This document shows positions 1 through 11,030 of a DNA stretch of 64,000 nt, piece after piece; the first letter of the stretch is position 1; every line of letters starts with the position of its first letter. The notes under the pieces were generated by a model. That model was not told where the DNA came from. It was given only the letters and a program-made list of their open reading frames with translations, and searched no databases. Source of the stretch: Leptobrachium leishanense (taxonomy: Eukaryota > Chordata > Amphibia > Anura > Megophryidae); assembly GCA_009667805.1 (NCBI GenBank), contig CM019065.1, positions 15,140,952 to 15,204,951 on the forward strand. Direction: 5' to 3'. Made by a program: the position numbers and the translations under genes.

Positions 1-207
1 TAACACAGCTAACGGCTTGCTTGCAGGTTTCTCTGGATACCAGAGATCCCTGAGTGTGTCGTACACCTTCGCTCCAATCGCTGTGAGGAACATGGCTAAC
101 TGTTTTGTCTCCAAAATGCCATTAGCAGTGAGATACTGTTCAAACCTTTCCATCCAAGAGTCAGTGTCTGGATTAAAAACATGCAGAGTGCCAATCAGCA
201 CCATCAT
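1..207 (-). CDS. Ty3/Gypsy-like Gag, N-terminal part (cut by window edge)
   Basis: On the minus strand a frame opens at an ATG at 207-205 and stays open to base 1 (69 codons). It reads through FNPDTDSWMERFEQYL, then a stretch ending in AIGAKVYDTLRDL, then PEKP. This pattern (FNPDTDxW, then an hhhxxxGAKxYxxLRxL block) is what I know from the start of Gag in Gypsy/Mag-type LTR retrotransposons, whose Gag packages the element RNA. A primer-site-like sequence and an LTR edge lie directly upstream at 221-233, the right order for an LTR element. A domesticated Gag-derived gene cannot be excluded from so short a piece, but the LTR next door argues for a transposon. Confidence 0.62.
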   Translation of the reverse strand, partial: MMVLIGTLHVFNPDTDSWMERFEQYLTANGILETKQLAMFLTAIGAKVYDTLRDLWYPEKPASKPLAVL

Positions 208-232
208 GCAGATCCAACAGCCTCGTCGCCAC

Positions 233-450
233 TGTAGTGCTCTGGATTATACGAGACGTCTTGAGTTTTCATTAATAGGTTTATTAACAACTAAGCATAC
301 AGGTTTCCTATAACAGCAACTGGCTGCGTCGTCTAGTCAGCCTCAACTGGTAGACAAAATGGATGACCAACTGTTAACAGCCAACCAACAAAAGAAACAC
401 CCACTTCCCCCCATTCGCAGCCAGCGCAACTACACCACAGTCTGACCCTA
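233..450 (-). mobile_element. LTR edge and primer-binding-site-like sequence of the Gypsy-like element
   Basis: Read on the minus strand, the LTR ends in ..CTACA at 233 and is followed at once by GTGGCGACGAGG (221-232), a primer-site-like start, and then by the gag frame. An AATAAA lies at 285-280 on the same strand. The outer LTR boundary is not visible; 450 is a guess. Bases 450-640 show nothing I recognise. Confidence 0.42.
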
Positions 451-644
451 GCCTTAGTCATGATCTTTTTACTGAAGATCTAAAACTTGCCAATCCATGG
501 GGTGCCCAGACTTGGGGCGCTATTCCCGGCGTAATGATTGGTTCCAGCCGATCTCTAAAAGTCAGTGTCTGTTTCAAGCTTTGCTTGCAGCTCAGACATA
601 AGGGTCTAGTCACAAAACACTGAAATTGCGTTGAACTTTGCATT

Positions 645-785
645 TCGTCCCATTTTGGCAAATCCATTTTGTCCAAAATACAGTGAGTTCATTATTTAGC
701 GAATGGTCACCTTATTTTGCTGAAATTGGAGTTGCCGAAGCAGCTATCGGTCATCGGCAAATTCCGCCTAACTGCAAAATAATTT
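645..785 (+). repeat. Dispersed repeat, copy 1 (relative at 13470-13605)
   Basis: This stretch and 13470-13605 share a diverged sequence in the same order: an ATTTCG..GGNAA block, then TAGTGAATTC/CAGTGAGTTC, then GAAGCAGCTATC. The copy at 13470 lies inside the hAT-like element at 12915-14856, so this may be a detached piece of the same family. No coding potential. Confidence 0.5.
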
Positions 786-859
786 AAAAAAAAAAAACAG
801 TTGTCTCTTAATAGGTGTTTAAACCTATTAAAATGTATCTAAATTATAAAAAAGGTACT

Positions 860-1985
860 TTATCGATTGAATGCAGATGACGTGTGGTAGACATCCTCAT
901 GTGTCCCCGCTGTATTCTGAGGACGCCCCAAACACTTCATCGCTTTCAAGCCCCTCCCACCCGATACTCACCTCTCCGTATGGGGTACCACAGAGGTCTG
1001 ACTACCTTCAAGTAACTCCCGGGGTTTATACCCCACCCAGTGCACTGACGTCTTTGCGCTAGTGCGATGATGTCATTTTCAGGTGCCCCCTGCAAGAGCA
1101 GAGGGAGTGCCTGAAAGGGTGGGGGGGTTCTTTGGTCCCCTCTATCTCCTTATCACCGAAGGGTACAAAGTCAAGAGAGGCATCGCTGGAAAGGTCTCAG
1201 TCTCACCTTTCAAGGGATGGCTCTCTTTAACCCCTTAGGTGCCAGGATCACAACCTATTTTCAGTGGGGGCTGCCATCTTAGGTCACCGCCCCACCTCCG
1301 GTCTCCACTCATCAACTGACTTTGTTGTCCATTGCGCAATGACGTCAGTTAATGAGGATTTCGTATTGAAATCCCTATGGTGGAGATAGGGGGTACCTTT
1401 GGAGTCCAATGATACCAAACATGACCAGGTTAAATGTAAGCAATTTTTTAAAAAAATAATTAAAAATAAAAATATATTTAATTTATTAATGCAGCACTAT
1501 TGTTCTCTTTTCAATTATAATGTGAACAATAGCGCTGCACAAACAAATTATTTTTTTTAAGCTAAAATAGTGTATTTTCTCAGAAAACGAGCTCCCGTTT
1601 CGATTATTTTAACACGTGTACCCCATAGAATATATAACCGTAAAGGCTCAGATGATAAAAAGTGAAAAAATTACTTTACACGCTGTAGATCAGTGTTTCT
1701 CAACCCGAGTACCACAAGCAAAGGATACACCAGTTGCCGGTTGGAGCAACAGCGCCACAGATTCCATCTTCCATCTCCGTCGGAATTCTGGCACCTTTTT
1801 TCAGCGCGCCGCTGACTGACCATGCCTACACACATATGCGGCCAGCCGGCGAGTGGGATTAAGGCATGTAACACATGTGGGGGTGGATCCTTCCCCAAGG
1901 CTGCGGCAGCTTCTTTCCCTCCGACGCTAGCACCAGTCACCAGACCAGGTAACCGAGTCCAGCTCTAGTGGGGGGCCCCGAGTCT
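860..1985. other. Non-coding repeat-like stretch
   Basis: I see no gene. Bases 1215-1400 (a CCCCTTAGGTGCCA-type block and a GGTGGAGATAGGGGG block) and 1440-1680 (AT-rich, with AATGCAGCACTATTGTTC) resemble parts of the piggyBac-like elements at 4855-8651 and 23198-24365. They are probably a decayed third copy. The rest has no recognisable structure. Confidence 0.4.
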
Positions 1986-1999
1986 GGCTCCAATCAGTG

Positions 2000-2167
2000 G
2001 CAGGGGGGTCTGATATTGGGGGCCTGATTACTGGGGGCATGATTCCTGGGGGTCTGATTACTGGAAGTCTGATACTGGGGGTCTGATACTGGGGGCCTGT
2101 TAACTGGGGGCCTGATTATTTGGGTATGATTACTGTGGGCCTGATACTGGGGTCTGATGACTGGGGG
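2000..2167 (+). repeat. GC-rich minisatellite, 15-18 bp units
   Basis: About ten irregular copies of CTGATTACTGGGGGC or close variants (CTGATACTGGGGGT, CTGATTATTTGGGTAT) stand head to tail. The G-rich strand has repeated GGGGG runs and could form G-quadruplex structures (inference). Read as protein it gives nothing. Confidence 0.75.
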
Positions 2168-2250
2168 CAGGGCCGGATTAACATAGGGGCTGATGGAGCA
2201 GCAGCTCCAGGCCCATTCCCCAGAATAGGCCCAGAGAAAGGATAACTATA
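2168..2250 (+). mobile_element. hAT-like terminus (single end)
   Basis: CAGGGCCGGATTAACATAGG starts at 2168 directly after the minisatellite. It has the CAGGG(C/G)C start typical of one class of vertebrate hAT ends and resembles the end at 24917 in this window. I did not find the matching other end or a TSD, so only the terminus is called. Bases 2250-2600 are AT-rich with nothing clear. Confidence 0.35.
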
Positions 2251-2639
2251 TTTGCATTGTTGTGCATTTGGACCCCTGTATCTCCAATTCCATAATAGCT
2301 ACAGGGTCAATTGAGGCATCTCTGGAAAGACCAGATCATGGTCTTTCCAAACATGACCAGGTTTTATGTAACAATAACCATTTTGAAATATTATTTTATT
2401 TTTATTTTATTTCTAGAACACCAACATTTTTCACTTTTCAAATATAAAGTGAACAATCATGCTGAACTAACTCACCATCTCATTCATCATGTCACCAACA
2501 AGTGTGGAGTTGATGACACAATCCATTGTTACGAATTGTTACATCAAAAACCTAAACTGCCTGTTAGATTTTAATTTCCTGCAAAATATAATAAATATTT
2601 TGTCTTGAAAAGTCTGTTCTTATAAAATGGGCTGTGAAA

Positions 2640-3074
2640 TTCCCCCCCTCCATTTTGTTAGTGTCAATTCTGCATAGACAGTTGCTCCTTCTTAAAGGAT
2701 ATGAGCTGTGGCCGATTTCCTGTTATGTTCAGTGCAGGAAAATGTGCGCAGAAGCAGGAAGATAGGAAAAGGATTTCTTGTGAACCATATATGGTAATAA
2801 GTTAACTGAGTGGCTAAACTTTGATGTTGTAATGTATCTGTACACTGATTATTAAAATTCACAGAATTTATAGCCAAATAGATCTGGCTTAACAAGGAAG
2901 GCCAGACTTCTCTGAGAGACCAACACAGTCTTGTGATTGATTCTTTTTGGGGGTCTCCGCCATGGCATAGCAAAGCTCTTGCATCATTCTGATGAGAAAG
3001 AAAGATATGATAAAGAAATTAAAGATTATTTGGGATTCCAATTATGGTAATTATAATAGAATTGTAATTTAACA
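2640..3074 (+). mobile_element. LTR preceding a tRNA-Leu-type primer site
   Basis: The stretch ends in ..TTTAACA, two bases before a primer-binding site. A TG..CA LTR followed by a 2-bp spacer and the primer site is the normal retroelement layout. The right edge is set by the primer site; the left edge is a guess. The relative at 8661-8670 ends identically in TTTAACA, two bases before its own primer site. Confidence 0.5.
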
Positions 3075-3076
3075 AT

Positions 3077-3095
3077 TGGGGTCAGAAGTGGGATT
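3077..3095 (+). promoter_or_regulatory. Primer-binding site, tRNA-Leu type
   Basis: TGGGGTCAGAAGTGGGATT matches, apart from an early G for T, the complement of the 3' end of vertebrate tRNA-Leu (TGGTGTCAGAAGTGGGATT). This is where the tRNA primes minus-strand DNA synthesis. A second, damaged copy begins at 8673. Confidence 0.65.
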
Positions 3096-4690
3096 TGACA
3101 TTCAAGTGTACCTTATTTACATTTGCTTGTTCAGACTTGAACTGTGAATTTGCCTCCTGGTTTGGTTTTTGTTGTTTTTTTTTCTCTCTTTAAGTTTTTT
3201 TATGGCTCTAGGTGTGAGAGCCTGCTTGTTTTTGTTTTATTTGTTGTCTCAAGAGTTTAAGATCCCTGTATACTGTATTGTACCTCCCCGAAGTGTTGAG
3301 GTAACTGATTGTTTTTGAGCCTCCCCGCAGTGTTGAGGTAATTGGTGGTTTTATTTTTACAGTTTTGAGCATTTTATTTTAATTGGATTTAATTACTTCT
3401 CATATAGCAAAATGATTTTATCTCCCATTGAGAGACAGTTTTTTCTTTTTCCTCTTATTTTTTTATTTTCTTGCGCGCTGCTGCCATTTTTTTTTTTTTG
3501 CTGCATTGCTGTATGTTTTTGCGCGCTGATTTTAAAGGATTTGCAAACTGTTTTACTTTCAGATTCTACATTTTTGTATTTTATTTTTTTCCCTTTTGTT
3601 TCTTGCCATTGATTACGTCTATTTCAATGATTGTCTTTAATAATTATTAATGTATGTGTTTATCTTTGACTTTTTGTATTTCCTGGTTCTGATATTGTGG
3701 TTTTTTTATATATGTAATTTATGTATAGGGACTGCTTCTCTTACTACAGGTTGCTTTGTTTCTATGTGTCTTTATTGCTGCACCACGAGTAAAAAAATGG
3801 AACAGGAAATGGAGACAATAGGGCTTTACTTTTACAGTGACTTTCAAAAGCGCCTGTTAATTTTTTTCTCTTTCTCATACATTCTTGTAGAATTTTTTTT
3901 TCTCTTTGTTCTTTTATATTAATATCTCTTTATTTGTAATGTATAATGTTATTATGTGTTTGTATAAGGACTTTTTTTTCTTTGAATGCTAGTAGTCTTT
4001 TAGCAGTGCAAGTTGGATAATGGAATATGTAGTTCTTTTTGTTGTTCTGGGAGTATCTATTTGGGATAATTGGACAGTATATACATATGACATGTGTCTA
4101 ATGCCTTGAATGAATGTAGTAGCAGTTGAATTTTGGAGCTGTTAGTGCTTTATAAAAACTGTAACTGGAATTGGGCGCGGTTTGAGTGCTTTCGGCGTGC
4201 GTACAGAAATGGAACAAAATAAAGTAATTATGGGAGCTGGATTTACTGTACATGGATGATAGAAGTTGATGTATGATATAAACACTATTTTGTGTATCAA
4301 GGTGATGGGCATCGGTCATCTACCTTGATATAAGTTATAAATTTTTCCAAAAGAGGCGTGGTCGGTTATTTTTTTTTTGGTCTTTGGGTCCAGCACAAAG
4401 GGAGTGACCACACCTTAATAATAGTTATTATTATTTTTTGCATAAGGGATGTGTATGCCTGTGTAATCTCTATTAAAGACCTAATAATAATATTTGAGTC
4501 CCCTATTGAATAATTTCCAGAATGACTGACTGAAGTCATTTACAGGTTTTGTAGCCCTGTACAAATGAATGTTAAAGTATGTATGCAGATAACTAGAAGA
4601 GATAAGAGGGAAACGAAATTAGGCAGATCTCAGGTGATGAGTGGGGATAGAAGGTTTTTTTTTTTTGCCAGAAGAGAAAAAAGATTGTAA
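3096..4690 (+). other. Leader region of the Leu-primed LTR element, AT/T-rich, no intact gene
   Basis: The first 350 bases are related to 8690-9231 (same TTTACATTTG(C/T)TTGTTCAGA and TTGCCTCCTGG words, same CTCCCATTGAGAGNC word near 3413 and 9202). Open frames of 60-90 codons here are T-rich and phenylalanine-laden, which is compositional. I find no gag, pol or env motif before the next element starts near 4855. Confidence 0.4.
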
Positions 4691-5333
4691 TTTAATATCC
4701 TTTTAATATCAATGTAATAATAGACTCCAGCGAAGAGCAATTTTTTTGGTTAAAATTGTATATTTTCTCAGAAAAACACAGTGACAGGTTCCCATCCACT
4801 TTATTTTTATTTTTATAACAAGAATTACCTATAGAATGTATAACCACAAAGGAAATGCTTCGGTTCGTGATACTCTCCCGGAGCTGGCCGACATCTTGGA
4901 TGTCGGCCAAGCTTCCGGGAATGCCCCCCTGAGGACTGGCGTCATCGTGCGTAGCACGTTGACGCCAGTCCTGGAGTTAACCCCTAACTGCCACCAATGG
5001 TGGAGATAGGGGGTTCATTGGAACCCCTATCTCCCGATCTGTGGCAGTTAGGGGTTAATGTTTGATATTGTTGGATCAGCCAGAGCATGGCCGTTCCAAC
5101 AATACCAAACCTGATTATGAAAAAAGTTTTTCAAAGAAATTAAAAATAAAAATAAAAAAATATTTAAAAAAAAAAAATTATAACAAAAAAATAAACAAGT
5201 TTTTTTTTCTTTTTTTTTGGTTCGTTAATGCAGCAATATTGTTCCCATTTCAATTATAATGTGAACAATGATGCTGCACTAACGATTTTTGTATGCGGTG
5301 CGTTTGTTAAAAATCGCGTAATTTTCCCCAAAA

Positions 5334-5364
5334 TAAAATGTAACGAGACCCCATCTCTAATTTT
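5334..5364 (+). repeat. 31-bp target-site duplication of the Penelope-like insertion (left copy)
   Basis: These 31 bases (TAAAATGTAACG...CTAATTTT) recur exactly at 8302-8332. Between the two copies lies foreign Penelope-like sequence, and joining them restores the piggyBac-like element as seen at 23198-24365. Confidence 0.85.
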
Positions 5365-5366
5365 GT

Positions 5367-5990
5367 GATCGTTACTGGCCTCTACTTACTCAAGATTTAC
5401 ATCTTCAAAAAGTGTTGACAAAACATGCGTCTATTACCTCTCGTCGTTGCTCTAATATTGGTGATCAGGTTGTCCATAGTCATTTTGCAGAAAAAAATAT
5501 GTCTAAGACAAATTGGTTAAATAAACCACCCACCGGAACATTTAAATGCGGTAAATGCAAAGGGTGCAAATACATACAAAAAGATTCAAAAGAATTCACT
5601 AATTTTGATAACACAAAAAAATTTAATGTGAAAGATTTTTCAAACTGCAATACATCTGGTATTGTGTATCTCCTTACATGTAGCTGTGGGATTAAGTATA
5701 TTGGGAAGACGTTTCGTCCCTTTAAATTGAGAATCCTGGAACATGTACGTTCAGTCCGATATCTACGGGAAACCCCGGTATCTAGACATTTACGTCTTAA
5801 ACATCATAACAGTGCTGAAAGTCTTAAATTCATGGTGGTTGAAAAAGTTCGGATTGGCCCCCGTGGGGGTAATTTTGATAAGAAACTTCGTCAGAGAGAG
5901 GCATATTGGATCTATAAGTTAGGAACCAAAAATCCTGGTGGTCTAAATGAAGGATTTACCTTCACCCCATTTATTGACAATACCTCCTAA
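5367..5990 (+). CDS. Penelope-like GIY-YIG endonuclease domain (truncated ORF)
   Basis: The frame is open from the truncation point at 5367 to TAA at 5988-5990. The N-terminal part (RYWPLLTQD..) matches the equivalent piece at 53.5 kb, so the true frame runs upstream of any start codon and this is only the C-terminal end of a longer polyprotein. In order: a cysteine cluster FKCGKCKGC near residue 55, then GIVYLLTCSCGIKYIGKTFR (the GIY-YIG pair), then LKLRILEH with the conserved Arg and His, then REAYWIYKLGT and GLNEGF at the end, all usual in Penelope endonucleases. The enzyme nicks target DNA to prime reverse transcription. With no RT core this copy cannot move by itself. Confidence 0.82.
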   Translation, partial: DRYWPLLTQDLHLQKVLTKHASITSRRCSNIGDQVVHSHFAEKNMSKTNWLNKPPTGTFKCGKCKGCKYIQKDSKEFTNFDNTKKFNVKDFSNCNTSGIVYLLTCSCGIKYIGKTFRPFKLRILEHVRSVRYLRETPVSRHLRLKHHNSAESLKFMVVEKVRIGPRGGNFDKKLRQREAYWIYKLGTKNPGGLNEGFTFTPFIDNTS

Positions 5991-6491
5991 ACTTCTAATC
6001 TTATCTGCCAGTTCCTAATTGTATATGTATGTATCTCATATATATACTTCTTCTCCTTTTTTCAATTTTATTTTTAATTTATGTACAATAAACTGTTCAC
6101 ATACTGTAATTTTTTCTATGTCAGGATATCAATGTCACTACGTATTTTCAAACTCGATGCATGTTTGGGGCTCCTTCCTTTTTTAATATCACAAGGTGGC
6201 TATTTGGACACTTTATTGTATCTAGTGGGGGTTAGATGGGTTTATTAACTTATCTGCCCCATATGATCTAACTGAGAACCCTTCCGGTTATGGTATGCTT
6301 TACAATCTATGTAGACCGGTTGGATATTTCCGACGGTTTCTGTCACCTAGCAACAAGCAGTTGAGAATAATTTATTCCAAACGGAAACGATGGTATCCGG
6401 GAGGTCACATGTCTAGCTCACGTGCCTAATTTGCATATTAATTACCGTTTCTCCCAACATGCATCACAAAATAGTATATATTGACGTTCCT

Positions 6492-6565
6492 GTACAGAGT
6501 AATATCACTCTTGATGAAGCCGTGATTGGAAACGGCGAAACGCGTTGAGTCTTTACTCTGAGTAC
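6492..6565 (+). ncRNA. Hammerhead-ribozyme-like fold in PLE1
   Basis: Order: GTACAGAGTAA (6492-6502); TTGATGA (6511-6517); stem GCCG (6519-6522) with CGGC (6533-6536); GAAA (6537-6540); CGCGTT; then TTACTCTG(AG)TAC (6553-6565), complementary to the first arm. This is the hammerhead order stem I - CUGANGA - stem II - GAAA - short stem III - UH - stem I. Penelope elements are known to carry hammerheads in their pseudo-LTRs. The conserved C at the start of CUGAUGA is T here, so cleavage activity is doubtful. Confidence 0.55.
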
Positions 6566-8301
6566 TATACTCCAATTTTAACAGACACTATGATTTTTTC
6601 AATCTCTATACACTTTTGGTAATCTGGTTAAATCTGGTTAAATCTGGCTAAATCCCGTTTGGGGACCACGTGATGCGTTCGCTGTGCATATGTACATATG
6701 TGCTTATGTTATAGATCAGTTATAAGTGCCTCTGTTGTTACATCCTTGCAGCAATTACCGTCTAATATCTTTACCAGGAAATGCCGTTGGTTTTACCATA
6801 AAAACGCTATATGACTAATTAGGCAAACCTCTGGTGTTTTGTGGTGTTATGCGGTGTGGTTGCCGCATTTACGATATAAATATTTAAATTGTCCTTAATT
6901 GTAATAATTTTGTAGCAATCACTGTTTAATATGTGTATATGGTAAAAACGCTGTCTGGTTTGACTACAAATGTTATATGATTTATTTTGGTGGCCACGCG
7001 GTGCATATGCACCTACGAGATAAATCAGTCTCAATTGCTTTAATTGTGTTGCAACAATTATCGTTTAATATCCTTACCTGAGAATACTGGTTGGCTTGAC
7101 TATAAACATTATATGATCAATTAGGCATACCTTGATGTTATGCAGTGTGACCGCCGGACACATGCACTTATGGTATAAATTAATTACAATTGTTTCAATT
7201 GTGAGAACTTCGCAGCAATTACTGTTTAACATGTGTATATGGATAGATGCTATTTTGGTTTGACTATACATGCCATATGACCTATTAAGTTAACCACTTC
7301 GGTGGCCACGCTGTGTATACGCACCTACGATATGTATCAGCTTTAATTACTCTAGCTATGTTAATCTTGTAGGTGCGATTATTCCATACTCTCATTATTA
7401 ATTTGAGCCTCAGGGTTAGTTTAGCTCCAGAAATACATTGACCAACCAACGTCTTGATGTTTCCTTGATGGGGCGTTCTCCCTGTAATTTTAGCAAAAAA
7501 TCCTTTGTATGTCTGACCTAACATGGCTACCGACGAAACCAGCGATGCGCTAATTACATAAGTGGATTGCTTTTGAAATTGATTTAATTGGCTACTATCG
7601 TATTGCTTTAATCCACAGCGTCTTATTAATCTTTATATGTACAATTTAGGCACTTATTTATATCCGAATCCGCACGGTTTTTCCATATGCATTGACGAGA
7701 TCTATAGCGCACCGTTTATATCAAAGAATTGTTGGACCACAGATAGATATATACCTATAAGTACATCTAGGCTAAGGTCCCTAGTTGGGATACTAAATTG
7801 AAACATCATTTATATTGGCACTATACTGTTGGGAACTAATAAGATTATGCACTTACAAGAGAAGCAGAGCGCTATATATTTATAGGAATTGTTACTGGAC
7901 AGCTACAACCAAGTGTCCCTCAGAACTATTTAGAGACTTAGCCCCTTATCTGGAGCATTAATTGCTATGTACCAGTGGACAATTCCTTATTTTTGATCAC
8001 TCCTTATTGAAAATCACGTGACTATAGGTTAAATCCTTCCAATTACGATACCCACATATGTTATTTATGTTATAATCCCTCACCTAAATAACAGCCGTAT
8101 TGGTGGTACACATTGTGGGTTCATTGGACTATCCTCCAGATATACCATTACGTATAATTCATTATTCTATTTGTGTTTTTTAAACCTTGTATTGAATTGT
8201 TTGCATTATTATTTAAAATAAAGTTGTTAAAAATTGTTTTCTAAATTGAATTTTGGGTTATCCCCTACATTGGAAGTTTAACTTCCGTTATATCGTTGTA
8301 C

Positions 8302-8332
8302 TAAAATGTAACGAGACCCCATCTCTAATTTT
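8302..8332 (+). repeat. 31-bp target-site duplication of the Penelope-like insertion (right copy)
   Basis: Exact repeat of 5334-5364; sequence after it resumes the piggyBac-like element. Confidence 0.85.
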
Positions 8333-8660
8333 TTTAACAAGCGCGCCCCATACAAAATATAACCGCAATTGCTCACATTCTAAAATGTGAAAAAAAAAAA
8401 CACTTTACAAGTTGTAAATTATTGAAAATTCATATTTTATTGAATTTTTTGTTATAATATACAGACAGGTCATGACGTATACATATAATAATGACATATT
8501 ATGAATCTGCCGAGTCTGACGGAAAGAACGATATATAATATGTCTGGGTCATATACTAAAATAAGCCATCAAAATACGTTTAAACATGATGAGCAAAACC
8601 GGTAAAAATGACCTCAGCACAGAGGTGGGAAATGCCTCAGCAGCGAAAGGGTTAAAGTTA

Positions 8661-9231
8661 TTATTTAACAATTGGTGTCAGACTTGTGGGAATTGCCATT
8701 CAGATGGGCTTCATTTACATTTGTTTGTTCAGAATTTGCAAATTTGCCTCCTGGCTCGGCTTTTGTTTATTTTCCCTGAAGTTTTAAGACTCTGGCTGTG
8801 AGAGTCGCTATGTTATTTTGTTGCAGGGAGACTTTATGGACGTTCTATTTGTTTGTCTTGGGTAAAAAGAAATCAATTGAGGACCTCACGTGTGCATTGT
8901 TTCAACGCGCTCGTTGCGCTGAGTATTCGTGTGTATTGTTATTTAACTCACAGGAAATTTAAGTCAGTAAAAAAAGAGACATTTCTCGCGTTTGAGTATT
9001 TGTATTTTTGTATTTCCAAATGTCTTTCTGTATTGTAGCAGTATTGTTGTGTTGGAGTTTTGACTAGTCTATACCTGCTTGTAATTTAAAAACAAAAATC
9101 GTTAGAGCAATGTAGCTCTCGTGTGTATTGAAGTAAAAAAATATTTTATTTTTAATTGATTCGATCTGTCCAGTTTCTTCTCATATAATAAAATAGCTTT
9201 GTCTCCCATTGAGAGCCACTCCCTTTTGCAC
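8661..9231 (+). mobile_element. Second remnant of the Leu-primed LTR element
   Basis: Starts as the last bases of an LTR (..TTTAACA), then AT and a damaged tRNA-Leu primer site (TGGTGTCAGACTTGTGGG from 8673). The following leader resembles 3096-3450. The LTR itself is lost where the piggyBac-like element abuts at 8655. No coding frame is credible. Confidence 0.5.
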
Positions 9232-10224
9232 TGTTGTCCATTTGCGCTGCTGTCTACCCACTGCATTTATCTTCAATGAGGGTTTCAGAGTTTTCTCTCT
9301 GGTTGGTTGCCGCAGGCGGCTGCACCATATGCCGTGTGGGGGGCCTTGGGATTCTTCCTCTTTATTGTCACTTTGTTATGCATATCTACTTATGTGTCTT
9401 TGTATATTGCGTGACTGATGGATCTAATGTATGAGCCAAAAGTACATGAGACCTGAGTACATAGAACACATACACATACACAATACAATTGAAACAACAC
9501 AATGATTAAAAAATCCCAAGCCTGGGCCACTAGTACTGAAGCAAATACCTTACTCTCAGTGCATCACATACGTCTCATACGTAACATATGAGAAGAGTGG
9601 CACCAGGTGAGAGAGTGCACTTGTCTGGTAGTAACACAATAAATGTCTGACTCTCATATTCCAAATAAACTCAGTAGGGGCAGTGCACATTGATATGGAA
9701 GACTTAAACAGTCTCTCGGATGCCTGCTCCATAGAGAGTCGTCTATGTAGTCTTTCTCGGACAAGCCGAGCAAGTTCTCTGTTTAATTGAAAAATGATAC
9801 ATGCTTATATGCTGATTTAGTGTGTAAGCTGAAACATGGTGTAAACTTAGTATTTTAATTATCATCAGCAGTAAAATTTCAAACTCATACGGATTAAATC
9901 ACAAAACAAAAGAACCAAAGATCAGCTTATTCCAAATGTCAACTATTTTGAGTCGTCGTCAAATGTCAGCCTTTTGATCATCAAGGGTGTAGCCATGTTC
10001 TCGGATACGGCATGTACGGGATGTTCCGCACCCTTCTCCTTGTACCAAAAAAGGGAACTGCATGACTTGTGATTTAGCCATCTGCTGGAACAGCGAGTTA
10101 AGCAAAATACAATTTGATTCTCCCTGAATTAATGTCTTAAAGCCGTACTAACATACCTAAAAAAATGAACATTTTTCTAAGCTTTTCGTTATTATTAAAG
10201 CAGATACATATTTATTGTCCATAA
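9232..10224 (-). mobile_element. Retroviral LTR, probable 3' LTR of the large provirus (interrupted)
   Basis: Matches 39755-40828 almost end to end in the same orientation, with one deletion of about 70 bp near 9731. On the minus strand it has a TATA-like CATATAAGC near 9803 and AATAAAG near 9358, the order expected of U3-R-U5. The large hAT element starts at 10225. After it, CA (22300-22301) completes the LTR and is preceded on the coding strand by a polypurine run. The sequence left of 9232 is the Leu-type leader, not a primer site, so this is a 3' or solo LTR. Confidence 0.7.
10217..10224 (+). repeat. Target-site duplication of the large hAT element (left)
   Basis: GTCCATAA here versus GTCCAGAA at 22292-22299, 7 of 8 identical. 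The relative LTR at 40819-40826 has a single GTCCATAA with no insertion. Confidence 0.8.
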
Positions 10225-11030
10225 TTGGGATGAGCCGAACACACCCCTTTTCGGTTCGCATTCGAACTCGAACAATTTCAAAGTTCAAGTTCGAGCTCGA
10301 ACACGAACCGAACTCAATGCAAGTCAATGGGACTCGAAAGTTCGAATTTTAGAGTGCCCTCCAAGAGGGCATATATGCAAGATATTTGCCATAAATGGTG
10401 TATGGGGGTCCAGGTAGTGCCCTGGGGGACAGGAAACCAGGAAAAAAAGTTAAAAGAAAATGTTTTTAAAGGAACAGTGAGTTTTCAATGAAATAAAAAT
10501 TAAAAATAAAAACCAAAAATTCCTTCAAATATCGTGCCTAGGAGGTCCCCACAACCTGCCCGTGAAGTGGCGGAATTGTAGGATGTATAGAAACATTTAA
10601 AAACAAAAAAGTGACATTTCAAATGACGGTAAACGGTTTTCCTTTAATCTATTCATAAACAACTGCTTGGGGCGGCAGTCTGTATGAAAAGAGACGTTTT
10701 AGTACACGCAGGACAAGTTTGTGATTTTTTTTGGCAGGCTTTGGATGAAAGTAACAATAGGTGCTTTAAAATTGGGCCTTTAGTATCGGCAACAGTGCCG
10801 TCACACTGTAACCTCTCTGAGGTATTGTGGAAGAGTGCAGGGTTGGACCATGCGGTCCAATATTATAATTATATAAATCTGGTAATATAGGCGTCAGTGT
10901 CAGTGCACCCAAATATTGTGCCTTTGGTGGCAGCAAGTGCCTTCACACCGTAACCACCGTAACGACCCTCTGTGGTATTGTGGAAGAGTGCAGTGGTGGA
11001 GGTTTTGTGAATGCAGAAGAGATCCCCGAT

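Larger units (their letters stand above)
5365..8301 (+). mobile_element. Penelope-like element, 5'-truncated (PLE1)
   Basis: Bounded by exact 31-bp direct repeats. It contains the C-terminal reverse transcriptase-endonuclease coding piece (5367-5990), then about 2.3 kb of non-coding tail with a hammerhead-like fold at 6492-6565 and degenerate repeats of roughly 180-240 bp at 6770-7330 (recurring ATATGA(T/C)..TTAGG, GGTGTGGTTGCCG and ACGATATA words). It ends in AT-rich sequence with AATAAA near 8217. The long tail fits the pseudo-LTR described for Penelope elements. The same family appears in opposite orientation at 50.2-55.3 kb. Confidence 0.75.
4855..8651 (-). mobile_element. piggyBac-like non-autonomous element, copy 1, split by a Penelope-like insertion
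   Basis: Collinear in reverse orientation with 23198-24365. The shared blocks run from a GGTTCGTGAT stretch and a CTGAGGACTGGCGTCATCGTG block through a GGTGGAGATAGGGGGTTCA palindrome region and AATGCAGCAATATTGTTCCC to the terminus ..CAGCAGCGAAAGGG followed by TTAA at 8652-8655. A CCCTTTCGCTGC-type terminus abutting TTAA is the piggyBac signature (family knowledge). No transposase remains. The element is interrupted at 5365-8301. The left end near 4855 looks truncated, and 4690-4855 resembles parts of 1540-1680. Confidence 0.6.

Noticed and set aside
5412..5414. GTG at 5412 as the start of the Penelope ORF
   Set aside because: Family homology continues upstream to the truncation point at 5367, so the frame is 5'-truncated rather than starting here.
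6770..7330. Possible tRNA or tRNA-derived SINE in the Penelope tail
   Set aside because: No A-box/B-box pair at the right spacing and no cloverleaf that I can fold.
9232..10224. Unique host promoter with TATA and poly(A) signals
   Set aside because: The same sequence recurs at 39755-40828 next to a primer-binding site; it is an LTR.
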